Origin: an uncultured Myxococcales bacterium
GTDB lineage: Bacteria > Myxococcota_A > Bradymonadia > UBA7976 > VGTA01
Reading direction: 5' to 3'
Length of the DNA stretch: 64,000 nt
Assembly (NCBI GenBank): GCA_937146725.1
Contig: CAKZRU010000016.1
Span: forward strand, 1-64,000
Each line of letters opens with the position of its first letter. The first letter of the stretch is position 1. The notes under the pieces were generated by a model. That model made no database searches and had not been told where the DNA came from. It worked only from the letters and a program-made list of their open reading frames with translations. A program made the translations under genes and the position numbers. Below, one piece after another: positions 18,662 through 26,774 of this stretch.

Positions 18662-19297
18662 TTAGCTATAGCGGCGACTTAAACGGCCCAAACCTAACAG
18701 CATCATAAAACTTAGTGCCAAAGAAAAGGGACTTGATGAGTTCTGTGCATCACACCCGCCAGTATCTTCACCTTCCGTATCTGTATCTTCAGCATCAAAA
18801 ACAGTCATCATTTCACCGGCTTCAGTCATCATTTCACCAGCTTCAGTCATCATTTCACCGGCTTCAGCCATCATCTCACCGGCCTCAACCATCATCTCAC
18901 CGGCCTCAACCATCATCATTTCTTCACTGGGCACACTTTCCGCATCAGCAGGATTGGTGATTTCTCCTGCCGGATTTGGATCTCCAAATACCCAAGTACA
19001 AGTAGGGTCACCTAGTTCTTCACCATTACTAAATGAATCACCATCAGAATCAATTTCACAGATATTTGCCCAAATGACATTACCACCTTCAACCCCATCA
19101 GTATTTACTGTTTCACCAAAACTGGTTCGTACTCCACCACCGCCGGCATTGACATGGCATAGGCCACAGCTCCATTGGTTATTGGGCACTTGGTTTACGC
19201 GGTCTGGAAAGGCAAAGCCTTGATGAGCGGTCAAAAGGAAAGCGGTTACAAGGACTGCACTCACAAACTTAAAGTTTTTATTTTTGTTTTTTTGCAT
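18662..19297 (-). CDS. Secreted temptin-like protein with CXXCH motif, Met-rich repeats and MYXO-CTERM-like tail
   Basis: A 211 aa protein in four parts. A Sec signal ends at HQGFA. Residues about 30-105 resemble the temptin Cys/Cys domain: PNNQWSCGLCHVNAGGGG, then CEIDSDGDSFSNGEELGDP with a Ca-binding-like DSDGD loop; within it CGLCH also fits a haem c attachment motif. Then come five EAGEMMx repeats and an acidic stretch. The end is GGCDAQNSSSPFSLAL followed by a hydrophobic helix and RLSRRYS, the layout of MYXO-CTERM sorting signals, in which the Cys-containing segment, helix and basic tail direct processing and surface attachment. It is transcribed with the YtkA-like lipoprotein. Confidence 0.75.
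   Translation of the reverse strand: MQKNKNKNFKFVSAVLVTAFLLTAHQGFAFPDRVNQVPNNQWSCGLCHVNAGGGGVRTSFGETVNTDGVEGGNVIWANICEIDSDGDSFSNGEELGDPTCTWVFGDPNPAGEITNPADAESVPSEEMMMVEAGEMMVEAGEMMAEAGEMMTEAGEMMTEAGEMMTVFDAEDTDTEGEDTGGCDAQNSSSPFSLALSFMMLLGLGRLSRRYS
18803..18907 (-). repeat. Five-copy 21-bp repeat encoding EAGEMM(T/A/V)
   Basis: Five consecutive near-identical 21-base units (plus-strand form tcatcatttcaccggcttcag) encode EAGEMMV, EAGEMMA and three EAGEMMT copies. The Met pairs spaced by acidic residues could bind copper or simply form a flexible stalk. Units keep the frame, so copy number can vary freely. Confidence 0.9.
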
Positions 19298-19315
19298 AGG
19301 TCATTCTTATTTCAT

Positions 19316-19350
19316 AAAAAAAGCTAAGTCCTATGTTGAGACTTAGCTTT
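19316..19350 (-). terminator. Intrinsic terminator of the poly-Thr lipoprotein gene
   Basis: A perfect 11-bp stem (aaagctaagtc at 19320-19330, gacttagcttt at 19340-19350) encloses a nine-base loop. On the minus strand it is followed by a seven-base T run. It sits about 60 bases after the stop of the 19413-20249 gene and just before the next minus-strand gene. The other strand has only three Ts, so it is directional. Confidence 0.85.
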
Positions 19351-19412
19351 GCTTGAGGTCAAGTAGATCTTTCTAATTTATTAGATTGTGATTCATTTAC
19401 TCTACGTTATAT

Positions 19413-20249
19413 TTACTCAACTCTTACATGGTCGATCAGAATACCGGGGTTAAGAGCGGTAATGCTAAGTAATGCATCTTGGGCACTTTCAACTTGGTTA
19501 AGATCAATGATGTACTCCGCCCAAACATCTAACAATGGTTCATTCATCACAACTACATCATTCCATTCAACCATTAACTCAGCATAAGGGGCAGTTTCAG
19601 CAACACGGGCATAGAAGGTAAGAATTTGAGCATCTTGCACATCAGCAATACTGGTCACCAGGCGAGCCGGGTTTAGGTCTTGGCCACAGCGACCATCTAA
19701 GCGAACATGTTGTACACCTTCAACTTCAAACTGATCTCCGATATCAGCTCCACTTTGTACTTCAACGCTACCCGTACCATTCAGGTTTTCACAACGTGAT
19801 CCAGGAGTCCATTCGATTGCCCACTGATTTAGGGTGCTTACAGAAACTCGATCGATTCCAGATAATTCTGGTGACTCAAAAGTTTCTTCAAAGATATACA
19901 TTGGCGCTGAAGGCTGAACAGGATTAGACTCTACTAAACTACCTTCATCTGCTATATGATCACCATTGGTAGTGGTAGTGGTAGTGGTAGTGGTGGTGGT
20001 TTCTTCGATGATCTCCTCTTCGAAGATCTCCTCTTCAAAGCTTTCTTCTGCGTAACGGTCTTCGCTGTAACTACTTTGTGAAGAACGATCATCGTAGTAG
20101 TAATCATCTTCTTGGCCACTATCTGATACAGATACGAAGCAACCGGTTAATTGTGAACTAAGAACGATGAGGGCTAATAAGGAAAGACGACTAGAAAAGC
20201 GAGTAGAAATGCTGTTTGGGCTTAAAGTGTTTTGAGTTAAAGTATACAT
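19413..20249 (-). CDS. Lipoprotein with acidic/poly-Thr linker and beta-sandwich domain
   Basis: A 278 aa protein with a long lipoprotein signal ending SSQLTGCF, then a Tyr/Asp/Ser-rich and Glu-rich linker (EEEIFEEEIIEE) and an eleven-residue threonine run. Residues about 115-278 form a compact beta-rich domain beginning IFEETFESPEL and ending ITALNPGILIDHVRVE, a strand pattern like galactose-binding or DUF642-type jelly rolls; I cannot name the ligand. AAGGAG lies about seven bases before the ATG, a strong ribosome-binding site, and an intrinsic terminator follows, so it is a monocistronic and probably well-expressed surface protein. Confidence 0.7.
   Translation of the reverse strand: MYTLTQNTLSPNSISTRFSSRLSLLALIVLSSQLTGCFVSVSDSGQEDDYYYDDRSSQSSYSEDRYAEESFEEEIFEEEIIEETTTTTTTTTTTNGDHIADEGSLVESNPVQPSAPMYIFEETFESPELSGIDRVSVSTLNQWAIEWTPGSRCENLNGTGSVEVQSGADIGDQFEVEGVQHVRLDGRCGQDLNPARLVTSIADVQDAQILTFYARVAETAPYAELMVEWNDVVVMNEPLLDVWAEYIIDLNQVESAQDALLSITALNPGILIDHVRVE
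19968..20000 (-). repeat. ACC/ACT microsatellite encoding eleven threonines
   Basis: An uninterrupted run of ACC and ACT codons on the minus strand, partly a six-base repeat (gtagtg on the plus strand). It encodes the Thr tract of the linker. Unit length is a multiple of three, so slippage would alter linker length and not switch the gene off. Confidence 0.85.
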
Positions 20250-20362
20250 TGTAAATCTCCTTTTGTTTTGAGTTATGTCAGCAACGACCCTCTTTGGAGA
20301 TTCTTCAAAAAAATTAAAACTTTTTTAAAAAGTTAATGATTTTAAGCTTTTATATGTGAGGG

Positions 20363-20899
20363 TCAATGGACCAAGCCTTCTAGCATCCTCATCTTTTGTT
20401 GTAGATCATCTTGCTTTGCTAAGATCACTTTAATGCTATCTTTCATCACCTTGCCTTTAAATAGACCCCAAATCACATTACACTGAATGTGAGGGGTCAC
20501 AATGTTGCCACCGTTTATATCAATGCCACCATTTTTTGAATCTCGGATCAGCTTAATAGGCTGACCTTTTTGATCAACAAAGATAAACTCTTGGGTATAG
20601 CTGAGTGCTGTCGCTGATGAATTGCCTTCAGCAAAGGCCTTCGGGCTCAATTGATCTGGCTTAAGAATCCCACGGGCTTTACCATCTTTGAAAAAGCCTC
20701 TTTCTACTTGGGTTAAGGGTCGTTTTTTAAGTCTCGCCAAGATTTTATCATGGCAGTGCTTTTCGATGACAGCTTGACCTGGTTTGGTTTTTGAACAAGC
20801 TGACCCTAATAAGGTGAAAGCAGTGAGTAAGAGCGAAAACTTAAAACTACGTGCGAACATTATATTCATCTTGTCTATTATTCTAGTGACTTGAAGCAT
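20363..20899 (-). CDS. Predicted lipoprotein of unknown function
   Basis: A 178 aa reading frame with a lipoprotein signal FSLLLTAFTLLGSACSK. Methionines 11 (20869) and 14 (20860) give a more typical signal-peptide length than the listed start, and no start has a strong ribosome-binding site. The mature part is about 145 aa, basic, with two Cys residues (in EKHCHDK and IQCNVIW), and has no family that I recognise. It is divergent from the CotH-like gene, 76 bases away. Confidence 0.65.
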   Translation of the reverse strand: MLQVTRIIDKMNIMFARSFKFSLLLTAFTLLGSACSKTKPGQAVIEKHCHDKILARLKKRPLTQVERGFFKDGKARGILKPDQLSPKAFAEGNSSATALSYTQEFIFVDQKGQPIKLIRDSKNGGIDINGGNIVTPHIQCNVIWGLFKGKVMKDSIKVILAKQDDLQQKMRMLEGLVH

Positions 20900-20975
20900 T
20901 AAAGATTGCTACTCTTTAACAGATAAAACTTATCGCTGTCACTAATTATCAATTTTTTTAAGGTTTTAGAGTTTA

Positions 20976-22829
20976 ATGAGTTCTTTTTTTGTGTTGCCTA
21001 AATCAGCTTACAAACAACCGCAATTCCTTTTAATAGCGATGATGGCCTTGTTTTGTGCTTGTGAAATACCCGATGCAAATAGCGTGTATATGTTGCCCAA
21101 GGATATGGCATTAGAAGCAACTAATCCCGATGCCTTTAGTATAACGCTTGAAGATGATGCCAACTTGATTTCTAGCGACCAAGGTCTAAGAGACATGAAT
21201 ACGGCTGAAGATATATCTCTTGATCCGGAAGCTGTTCTTAATGAGGCTTTACAGCCGAGTCAAAGGGCCTGCTTAGGTCCATGGATGTGTGATAATGCGC
21301 AAGGTTGCCATGAGGGTGTATGTGGTAGCTGCCTTGGCTCTGCTGAATGTCCTAATGGCTTTGTGTGCTCTGTTGCTCGCTTGGGAGAAGCAAGTGAAGA
21401 AGCAAGCGAAAAAACAAGTGAAGAAGCAAGCGAAAAAACAAGTGACAATGAACAAAGTCTTGGACGCTGTCGGGCTTGTGATGATGAAATACCCAATCTA
21501 GCATGTTCCAACGGATATAGCTGTATCGAAGGGAGATGCTTGGAAAATCAGCTACAGCTTTTTTCGGTTGAGCTTAGTGAGGCAAACTGGAGTCTAGTTA
21601 AACAAGAACGCTATAACTTTGGCCTTGAAGTTCCTTGTAGAGTCCGTCTTGGCCATGTGAGGCATACACTACCAGAACTAGATGAATCTGAAGAAGCCGA
21701 ATCCGAAGAAACTGAACAGAGCTTACCTTATGAAACTTTATCCGACGATCTCATTTCTTGTAAAATTCGAGTACATGGAGGAAGTTCACGAGATTTACGA
21801 AAGCTATCTTGGCGTCTTATTTTAGATGAGGCAAGAGATGAGATTTCTTGGGGTGATCGACATATTATCTTAAGAGCCGAATATAATGATCTGAGTATGA
21901 TGCGTAATGTATTATCTTATCAACTATTTCATGATTGGACGACATTACCAACACCTCGCTGGCGGTATGTATGGCTCAAGGTGAATGGACGAGATCAGGG
22001 TATGTTTGTGAACGTAGAGCGTTACACAGATCACTCTATGGAGCATTGGGGGCGAGATAAAGATAGTCCCCGCTATGAAGCTGATCCTGATGCGTCCGCT
22101 GATCTTGGAACAGGCTCAAGTGCCTTAGTTCCACTGCCCGATATGGCCACATATTGGTCTTCATATGAACTAAAAGCCGGTGCTAGTTATCAGCCTTTAA
22201 TCGATCTTATTGAAAATATTTTAGGCTCTGAGATTCGAGCAAATTGGAATGAATCAGCAATGCTTCGTTTGGCACCGCAGTTTCAATGGGGAGATCACTT
22301 ACGCTATTTATCAATTATGAGCTTTATCCAAAACCGTGATCAGATCAGAAAAAACTTTCTTATTTCTCGTCAAACTGATCAAAGAGGAACAGCTCGCTGG
22401 GAGGTATATCCATGGGATTTAGATTTGTCATGGGGCTGTTTATATACCGATGAGAACCTAAGTTTATGTGAAGAATTGAGGTATAATCTTTCCATTAATA
22501 TGGGACGGGTATCAGATGGCTCTGCTCCGGTTTACCCAAGCACTGGTCTATATAATGCTTTGACGGAGCGCAGTCTCACTCCAGAGTTAGCATATAGTCG
22601 CTTTTCGGATCTGCTTTGTAGTCTTACTCAAGATTTAGAGCAGAATCCTAGTATGCAACGTATTTTTGGATGGCAAGAGGCCTTACGCGCTTATTTAAGA
22701 CCATGGATTGCTTTGGATGAAAGTCGTCGCCATGAATACTTGGAAGATTTTGATTTGGCGGTTGATGAACTTAATGAGTTTTGGACTTTAAGGCGTGCTT
22801 TGATTAGAGACGAACTTAATTGTCCTTGA
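20976..22829 (+). CDS. CotH-family kinase-like lipoprotein
   Basis: A 617 aa lipoprotein (signal LLIAMMALFCACEIP). After an acidic linker comes a Cys-rich knot-like segment (CLGPWMCDNAQGCHEGVCG) and a charged repeat. From about residue 190 the protein matches the CotH family: CKIRVHGGSSRDLRKLSWRL (glycine-rich R-G-S region), HIILRAEYNDLSMMRN, WLKVNGRDQGMFVNVERY, then the catalytic-like QNRDQIRKNFLI and WEVYPWDLDLSWGC. CotH proteins are atypical kinases that phosphorylate spore-coat or secreted proteins; the retained Asp/Asn and WDLD residues suggest an active site is present. Being lipid-anchored, it would act on envelope or surface proteins. The start has only a distant AAGG. Confidence 0.85.
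   Translation: MSSFFVLPKSAYKQPQFLLIAMMALFCACEIPDANSVYMLPKDMALEATNPDAFSITLEDDANLISSDQGLRDMNTAEDISLDPEAVLNEALQPSQRACLGPWMCDNAQGCHEGVCGSCLGSAECPNGFVCSVARLGEASEEASEKTSEEASEKTSDNEQSLGRCRACDDEIPNLACSNGYSCIEGRCLENQLQLFSVELSEANWSLVKQERYNFGLEVPCRVRLGHVRHTLPELDESEEAESEETEQSLPYETLSDDLISCKIRVHGGSSRDLRKLSWRLILDEARDEISWGDRHIILRAEYNDLSMMRNVLSYQLFHDWTTLPTPRWRYVWLKVNGRDQGMFVNVERYTDHSMEHWGRDKDSPRYEADPDASADLGTGSSALVPLPDMATYWSSYELKAGASYQPLIDLIENILGSEIRANWNESAMLRLAPQFQWGDHLRYLSIMSFIQNRDQIRKNFLISRQTDQRGTARWEVYPWDLDLSWGCLYTDENLSLCEELRYNLSINMGRVSDGSAPVYPSTGLYNALTERSLTPELAYSRFSDLLCSLTQDLEQNPSMQRIFGWQEALRAYLRPWIALDESRRHEYLEDFDLAVDELNEFWTLRRALIRDELNCP
21387..21443 (+). repeat. 24-bp repeat encoding EEASEKTS in the CotH-like gene
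   Basis: Two exact 24-base units (gaagaagcaagcgaaaaaacaagt) preceded by a partial nine-base copy, giving EASEEASEKTSEEASEKTS. It interrupts the Cys-rich segment between two Cys groups and is probably a flexible insert. Confidence 0.85.
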
Positions 22830-22861
22830 TTTACGTTTGTTTGATTCGACTTTGTCGTTAG

Positions 22862-23815
22862 TTAAGCCTGTTGAGCGGTGGTTTGTAGCGTAAAAAGCCT
22901 TATCCCAAGCGCAAGTAAAAGCACAATAAGACCTAAATTCATTAGATTTGTGGAAGAGCTTCGTTTAACACGCCAGTGGAGTAGTTGACCAGCCTTGATG
23001 GCAACGCTTTTGATCACAATAGGAGCTTTGCCCCATTCCTCGTCTAGATGAGGTGGATTAACATAATACCATCCTCTTTGCTGTTCTTGACCCCACTTAA
23101 TTAAAAGTTCTACTGCCGCTCCTAGTTGGGGAGCGTTGGGGCCACCACGGTCACCACTGATTCCTAAAGCAGAGATCACAGTTTGACCATCAGGCGATAA
23201 TGATTGGCCTGGGTGCAGGGTTAAAGTATTGGCTAAATCAAGTTTTTGTGAGGCTTGATCACGGGCAACATAGGTAATTTCAGCAACCGGTTTTTGAGGA
23301 GCTTTTTCTGCTTTTAGCAAGGTAAACTCCCAATCATCAAGCTTAAGTTGTAAACCCTTTTTAAGACTATCTTTGGGAAAGGTCACTCGGTCTTTCCCAA
23401 TAAAATCAAGACTCGCCTCATCTCCTAGACTACTCAATCTCAGAATGCCACCTAAATGATAATCAACTTCAGCCCCGCGACCTCTCTGATAGGCCTCCAC
23501 TCGATCTCCTTCACTTAGGGTTAAAGTACCTGCCCCTTGGTAACTTAAACCAAAGCCAATGACGATGAGTGCTAAAGCCACTGTGCCTAAAATAGTTGGT
23601 CCACGCTGAATCCCATGAGCGAGGTAAGCTCGAGTCGCTAAGCTACCTAGTAGTAATAAGAGGCAAGTATGTACAAGCGGATGACTGGTTTCGATCCCCA
23701 AAAAGAGAGCTAAGCTCAAAACAGCACTTATACTGACAATGGCCATTGGACGGCTTAATAAGTTAAAGAAATCGCTAGAAATACCTGTGGAAACTTGATT
23801 AGACGACATAAACAC
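22862..23815 (-). CDS. ResB-like membrane protein (possible cytochrome c assembly)
   Basis: A 317 aa membrane protein with three N-terminal transmembrane segments (around residues 25-45, 48-68 and 75-95), a roughly 180-residue extracytoplasmic beta-rich region, and a fourth segment at the C-terminus (NLGLIVLLLALGIRLF). This 3+1 topology, and a GTLTLSEGD-type entry into the soluble domain, resemble ResB/Ccs1, the haem-delivery partner of CcsA in System II cytochrome c maturation. Sequence similarity is weak and the protein is short for ResB. The nearby tetraheme cytochrome and CcmH-C-like protein favour the assignment, but it remains tentative. GGTGAG precedes the ATG. Confidence 0.5.
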   Translation of the reverse strand: MFMSSNQVSTGISSDFFNLLSRPMAIVSISAVLSLALFLGIETSHPLVHTCLLLLLGSLATRAYLAHGIQRGPTILGTVALALIVIGFGLSYQGAGTLTLSEGDRVEAYQRGRGAEVDYHLGGILRLSSLGDEASLDFIGKDRVTFPKDSLKKGLQLKLDDWEFTLLKAEKAPQKPVAEITYVARDQASQKLDLANTLTLHPGQSLSPDGQTVISALGISGDRGGPNAPQLGAAVELLIKWGQEQQRGWYYVNPPHLDEEWGKAPIVIKSVAIKAGQLLHWRVKRSSSTNLMNLGLIVLLLALGIRLFTLQTTAQQA

Positions 23816-24001
23816 TCACCATTTGAGCTCATGGATTAGTATAGCAAGCAGACTCAAGGTTGAAGCAAGAGTTTACGCTTATATAGAGTTTATCTACCTA
23901 CCTTGTGAGTGGAGATTTTTCAAGTTCCCTAACTGATTCTTTGGAAACTTCCGACCGGTAAGACTTAAAGTGACGTATTCTGTTTCGCTTACTCTTCACC
24001 C

Positions 24002-24544
24002 TTAGTCTTTGCCCTTAGTCTTTATTACATTTGTTTTGGGCTTTAAGCTGTGAGCATCAAAGCGCTTGAATGTTTTTTGTGAATCTAAGGGAGGTAGAAT
24101 ATGACAAGCAGAACAAGAGTCTTGAGCCCGCAATCTATATTGTGCTTGATCGCTCCATTGATGTCTTTGTTCTTGAGCTAGAAATTGTGTCATACCATGG
24201 CAACTTAAACAATCTATATTACTTGCTGTGTTTTGTTGCTTGGGCCGCTTTTCTGACTTGAGTCGATATTGGGATTGCAATAGCGATCGCAGACCTACCT
24301 CATTGTGGCAACCTTGGCATTTTAGATTGCGCTGATCACCGTAGGCTAAACTCTTTAAGGCTGTTTTATGAGCGCTCGTTTCCCAAGCTTGCCATTGCTG
24401 AATATGGCAACTTTTGCAACTTTGGTGATTGGGCACTTGTGCGTTGGCCAAGTTAAGACTCAATACACTTAGCAGACTTAATACACTTAGTAGACTTAAT
24501 ACAAGTAACTTAGGGCTTAAGTGTATCACCCAAGCTGTGTACAT
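24002..24544 (-). CDS. Tetraheme c-type cytochrome (c554-like)
   Basis: A 180 aa secreted protein with four CXXCH haem c motifs: CKSCH, CQGCH, CLSCH and CSACH. The signal peptide has an unusual core (LLSVLSLLSVLSLNLANA) built from a DNA repeat. NHQSCKSCHIQQWQAWETSAH is the typical opening of cytochrome c554/NrfH-like multihaem proteins, with extra His residues (ETSAH, EQRHQW) available as distal ligands. It would carry electrons in the periplasm; donor and acceptor are unknown. It lies nine bases downstream of the CcmH-C-like gene and is surely cotranscribed. Confidence 0.88.
   Translation of the reverse strand: MYTAWVIHLSPKLLVLSLLSVLSLLSVLSLNLANAQVPNHQSCKSCHIQQWQAWETSAHKTALKSLAYGDQRNLKCQGCHNEVGLRSLLQSQYRLKSEKRPKQQNTASNIDCLSCHGMTQFLAQEQRHQWSDQAQYRLRAQDSCSACHILPPLDSQKTFKRFDAHSLKPKTNVIKTKGKD
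24456..24509 (-). repeat. 18-bp repeat inside a signal-peptide coding region
   Basis: Three adjacent 18-base units (agacttaatacacttagt in plus orientation, the last one diverging at its end) encode LSLLSV-type hexapeptides, forming the hydrophobic core of the cytochrome's signal peptide. Copy-number change would lengthen or shorten the core by six residues. Confidence 0.8.
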
Positions 24545-24553
24545 TTTAGCTCT

Positions 24554-25318
24554 TTATAGGCTTTTATTAAGTTTGATGACAACCGGATTAACACCCACCA
24601 TTATATCTTTTTCGGCTGTACCAACGATATCACCTGGTTGCTTGCTAATGGCATCTCCATCTTGATCAATACGAGCTGAAACACTGACCTTACCTGCTAA
24701 AGGAGCTCCCATCATTGCATCTGATTGCTTTACAACATATTTGAGCGGAAAAGCACCTGTCGTGACCCCCTCAAGCTTGGTGGCTGCAATCATCATTCCT
24801 TTTTGGCCTTGGGGCGCTGAGCGACGAACAATCACAAATAATACCGAGCCAGCTTTCACCTTAGACTTTAAACTTTCATCAAGCTCAAGTTGCCCATAGA
24901 TAAATCCGGAAAGATTAGGCTGAGTTGCCTGTGAAGTAGGCAGTGTTCCTGCTGTTTTAGCGTGTGGATTCGCAGCGGGAGCTTTAGCATGAGGATTAGG
25001 GGCTTGCTGAGTTGGCTGAGAACTTGCACCACCTCCAGGCCAACCGGCGATCATACCCTGTTGATCTTGAGGTAAGCCTTGTACTTTTTTAATAATGGCT
25101 TCTACGCTGAGCTGACTCAAATCAGTCGGTGCAGTATTTGAGTTTGTAACGGCTTTGACTTGTGCTTTGGGTGAAACATGACTCATGGTCACAGTTTGAT
25201 GGGGAGCGTAGGCAATTTTACGCTTTCCAGAGGTGGCATTGTAGTCTGCAGAAGCAACACCGGCCAAGCTGATAATGCCAAGAGCGCTGATCAGTTTTAG
25301 ATGATGTATTTGGCGCAT
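24554..25318 (-). CDS. Periplasmic protein with CcmH/CcmI C-terminal-type domain
   Basis: The track start at 25369 is replaced by the ATG at 25318, which has AAAGGA about eight bases upstream and yields a clean signal peptide (MRQIHHLKLISALGIIS, cleaved after ASA). The middle has IQGLP-like text ending IAGWPGGG and a His/Pro/Ala linker (NPHAKAPAANPHAK). The last ~110 residues match the C-terminal domain of CcmH/CcmI (CycH): LSGFIYGQLELDESLKSKV, SVLFVIVRRSAP, ATKLEGVTTGAFPLKYVV and QPGDIVGTAEKDI. In System I that domain binds apocytochrome c. Here it lacks the TPR part, and may serve the cytochrome encoded nine bases downstream. Confidence 0.75.
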   Translation of the reverse strand: MRQIHHLKLISALGIISLAGVASADYNATSGKRKIAYAPHQTVTMSHVSPKAQVKAVTNSNTAPTDLSQLSVEAIIKKVQGLPQDQQGMIAGWPGGGASSQPTQQAPNPHAKAPAANPHAKTAGTLPTSQATQPNLSGFIYGQLELDESLKSKVKAGSVLFVIVRRSAPQGQKGMMIAATKLEGVTTGAFPLKYVVKQSDAMMGAPLAGKVSVSARIDQDGDAISKQPGDIVGTAEKDIMVGVNPVVIKLNKSL

Positions 25319-25523
25319 TTGATCGTCCTTTATTGTACATATGATAAGGTTCCTTGACCTAAGATGCATGGAGTATAGTGTGTAAGGCTAAGTTCATGCA
25401 AGTTTGAGAAGGATATTATGACGATTTTCATGATTTACTTATTCGTCATCGTTCTTTGTTGACTTCTTTTAATGAATGCAGTTTATGTCAATTTCTTTAA
25501 CAGATTAATAAAGGAATATAAAC

Positions 25524-26774
25524 ATGTCTCATTCATTTAAATACTTAAATTTATTTGCAATATCCTTATTGATGTTTGCTTTGGTTGCTTGCGATGATGA
25601 GCCAACGACTACGCCAAGCGCTGGCACTGAAGCGGGCATTGAAGCCGGCACTGAAGCAGGCACTGAAGCGGGCACTGAAGCGGGCACTGAAGCGGGCACT
25701 GAAGCGGGCACTGCAGTGAACGAGGGCATGCCGGTTTCTCTTACAGAAGAAGAAATATTGACCTTGCCTAGCGAAGCCCAAGAGCTACTCGCTAATGAAA
25801 CAACCATGGCCTATCGAATTAGAGTTGGCGTTAAGTTAGAAGCATTATATCCAAGTTATGCTCAAGAAAAACTCTTTATACTTGAAGCCTTTACTGACGA
25901 TGCAAATGACCCAACCGAGGCTTTTTTGTCAGCTGCTGTTGATCGTGTCTGCTGTCAAGCTGACCGTTGGGCAGAAGAAGGGGTAAACCAAACGACTTGT
26001 CGTGAAGCAAGGTCTGAAAATATTTGTACATCAGCGGAGCAAAGCGACTGCTATCGTTGGGGTGATTCAACCGACTTCCTAAGTTCTGAATCACCAACAG
26101 GATATTGTATGATTGAGGCAGACAGTGATACTTGCTTCCCTTGTCTTACAGTTCAAATGCAATTTGCCAATATCATAGATCTTGCTAATCAAGCCTTAGA
26201 GGAAGCCTTTAACACCACTCCTGAAACCGTGGCTGGTGCAATGAAAGCTTTTACTGACACGATTAAAACTCCTTTGATGAGTGCCCTTGTTCTTGTTGAT
26301 GACGCCAACAATGTCTTATTTGTTGTTGTTGAATCGCTCATGATCAATATCAATGGTGAAGATATTTATTATCAGATCCCTGTGGAGGAAAGAGCCTATT
26401 CATTGCAGGGCAGTGGCATGATTGTAAGTATCGGCACAAACCTATATGACTTACTGAATGATACAATATTACCAACACTTAACATTGAAAATGGTGTGGC
26501 GGGAATCATCACCGGTGCTTTCGCCAACTTAGTTTGTGGCTTTGTACCAGATGTTACTGTTCCATTATTTGGTAATAGTAGAGAAATCTGTGCTGAACAA
26601 CTCACTGAGTTTGCTGTAGATACCGTGGATGCTCGTATGAGATCAATGGCCTCTGAAATCAGCCTTGAGGTGGGCTCTCTTGATTTCCCAACTCTTTCCA
26701 CAAGTGGTGGCTCTTTCTCAATGAGCATTGCTGATAATACAGCTGAAGCTAATTACACTGTTCTTTCCGAGTAG
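25524..26774 (+). CDS. Lipoprotein with AGTE repeats, function unknown
   Basis: A 416 aa protein with a lipoprotein signal (SLLMFALVACDDE), a 32-residue AGTE repeat stalk and a mature domain with a Cys-rich part (VCCQADRWAEEGVNQTTC, CFPCLTVQ) followed by a mostly hydrophobic, helical region. Such AGTE/EAGT stalk lipoproteins are common in Bradymonadota-type genomes. I recognise no enzymatic motif. AAAGGA lies 11 bases before the ATG. It stands alone: the upstream gene is divergent and 324 bases follow before the next gene. Confidence 0.75.
   Translation: MSHSFKYLNLFAISLLMFALVACDDEPTTTPSAGTEAGIEAGTEAGTEAGTEAGTEAGTEAGTAVNEGMPVSLTEEEILTLPSEAQELLANETTMAYRIRVGVKLEALYPSYAQEKLFILEAFTDDANDPTEAFLSAAVDRVCCQADRWAEEGVNQTTCREARSENICTSAEQSDCYRWGDSTDFLSSESPTGYCMIEADSDTCFPCLTVQMQFANIIDLANQALEEAFNTTPETVAGAMKAFTDTIKTPLMSALVLVDDANNVLFVVVESLMININGEDIYYQIPVEERAYSLQGSGMIVSIGTNLYDLLNDTILPTLNIENGVAGIITGAFANLVCGFVPDVTVPLFGNSREICAEQLTEFAVDTVDARMRSMASEISLEVGSLDFPTLSTSGGSFSMSIADNTAEANYTVLSE
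25620..25715 (+). repeat. Eight-copy 12-bp repeat encoding AGTE
   Basis: Eight consecutive 12-base units of gcgggcactgaa with single-base variants encode AGTE (one AGIE, last AGTA). It forms the stalk directly after the lipid-anchored N-terminus. Confidence 0.92.

Noticed and set aside
19968-20000. Threonine microsatellite as a phase-variation switch
   Set aside because: The repeat unit is three or six bases, so slippage cannot shift the frame; only linker length would change.
24070-24261. ORF of 63 aa on the plus strand
   Set aside because: It is antisense to the tetraheme cytochrome, whose four CXXCH motifs prove the minus-strand gene; no ribosome-binding site or family.
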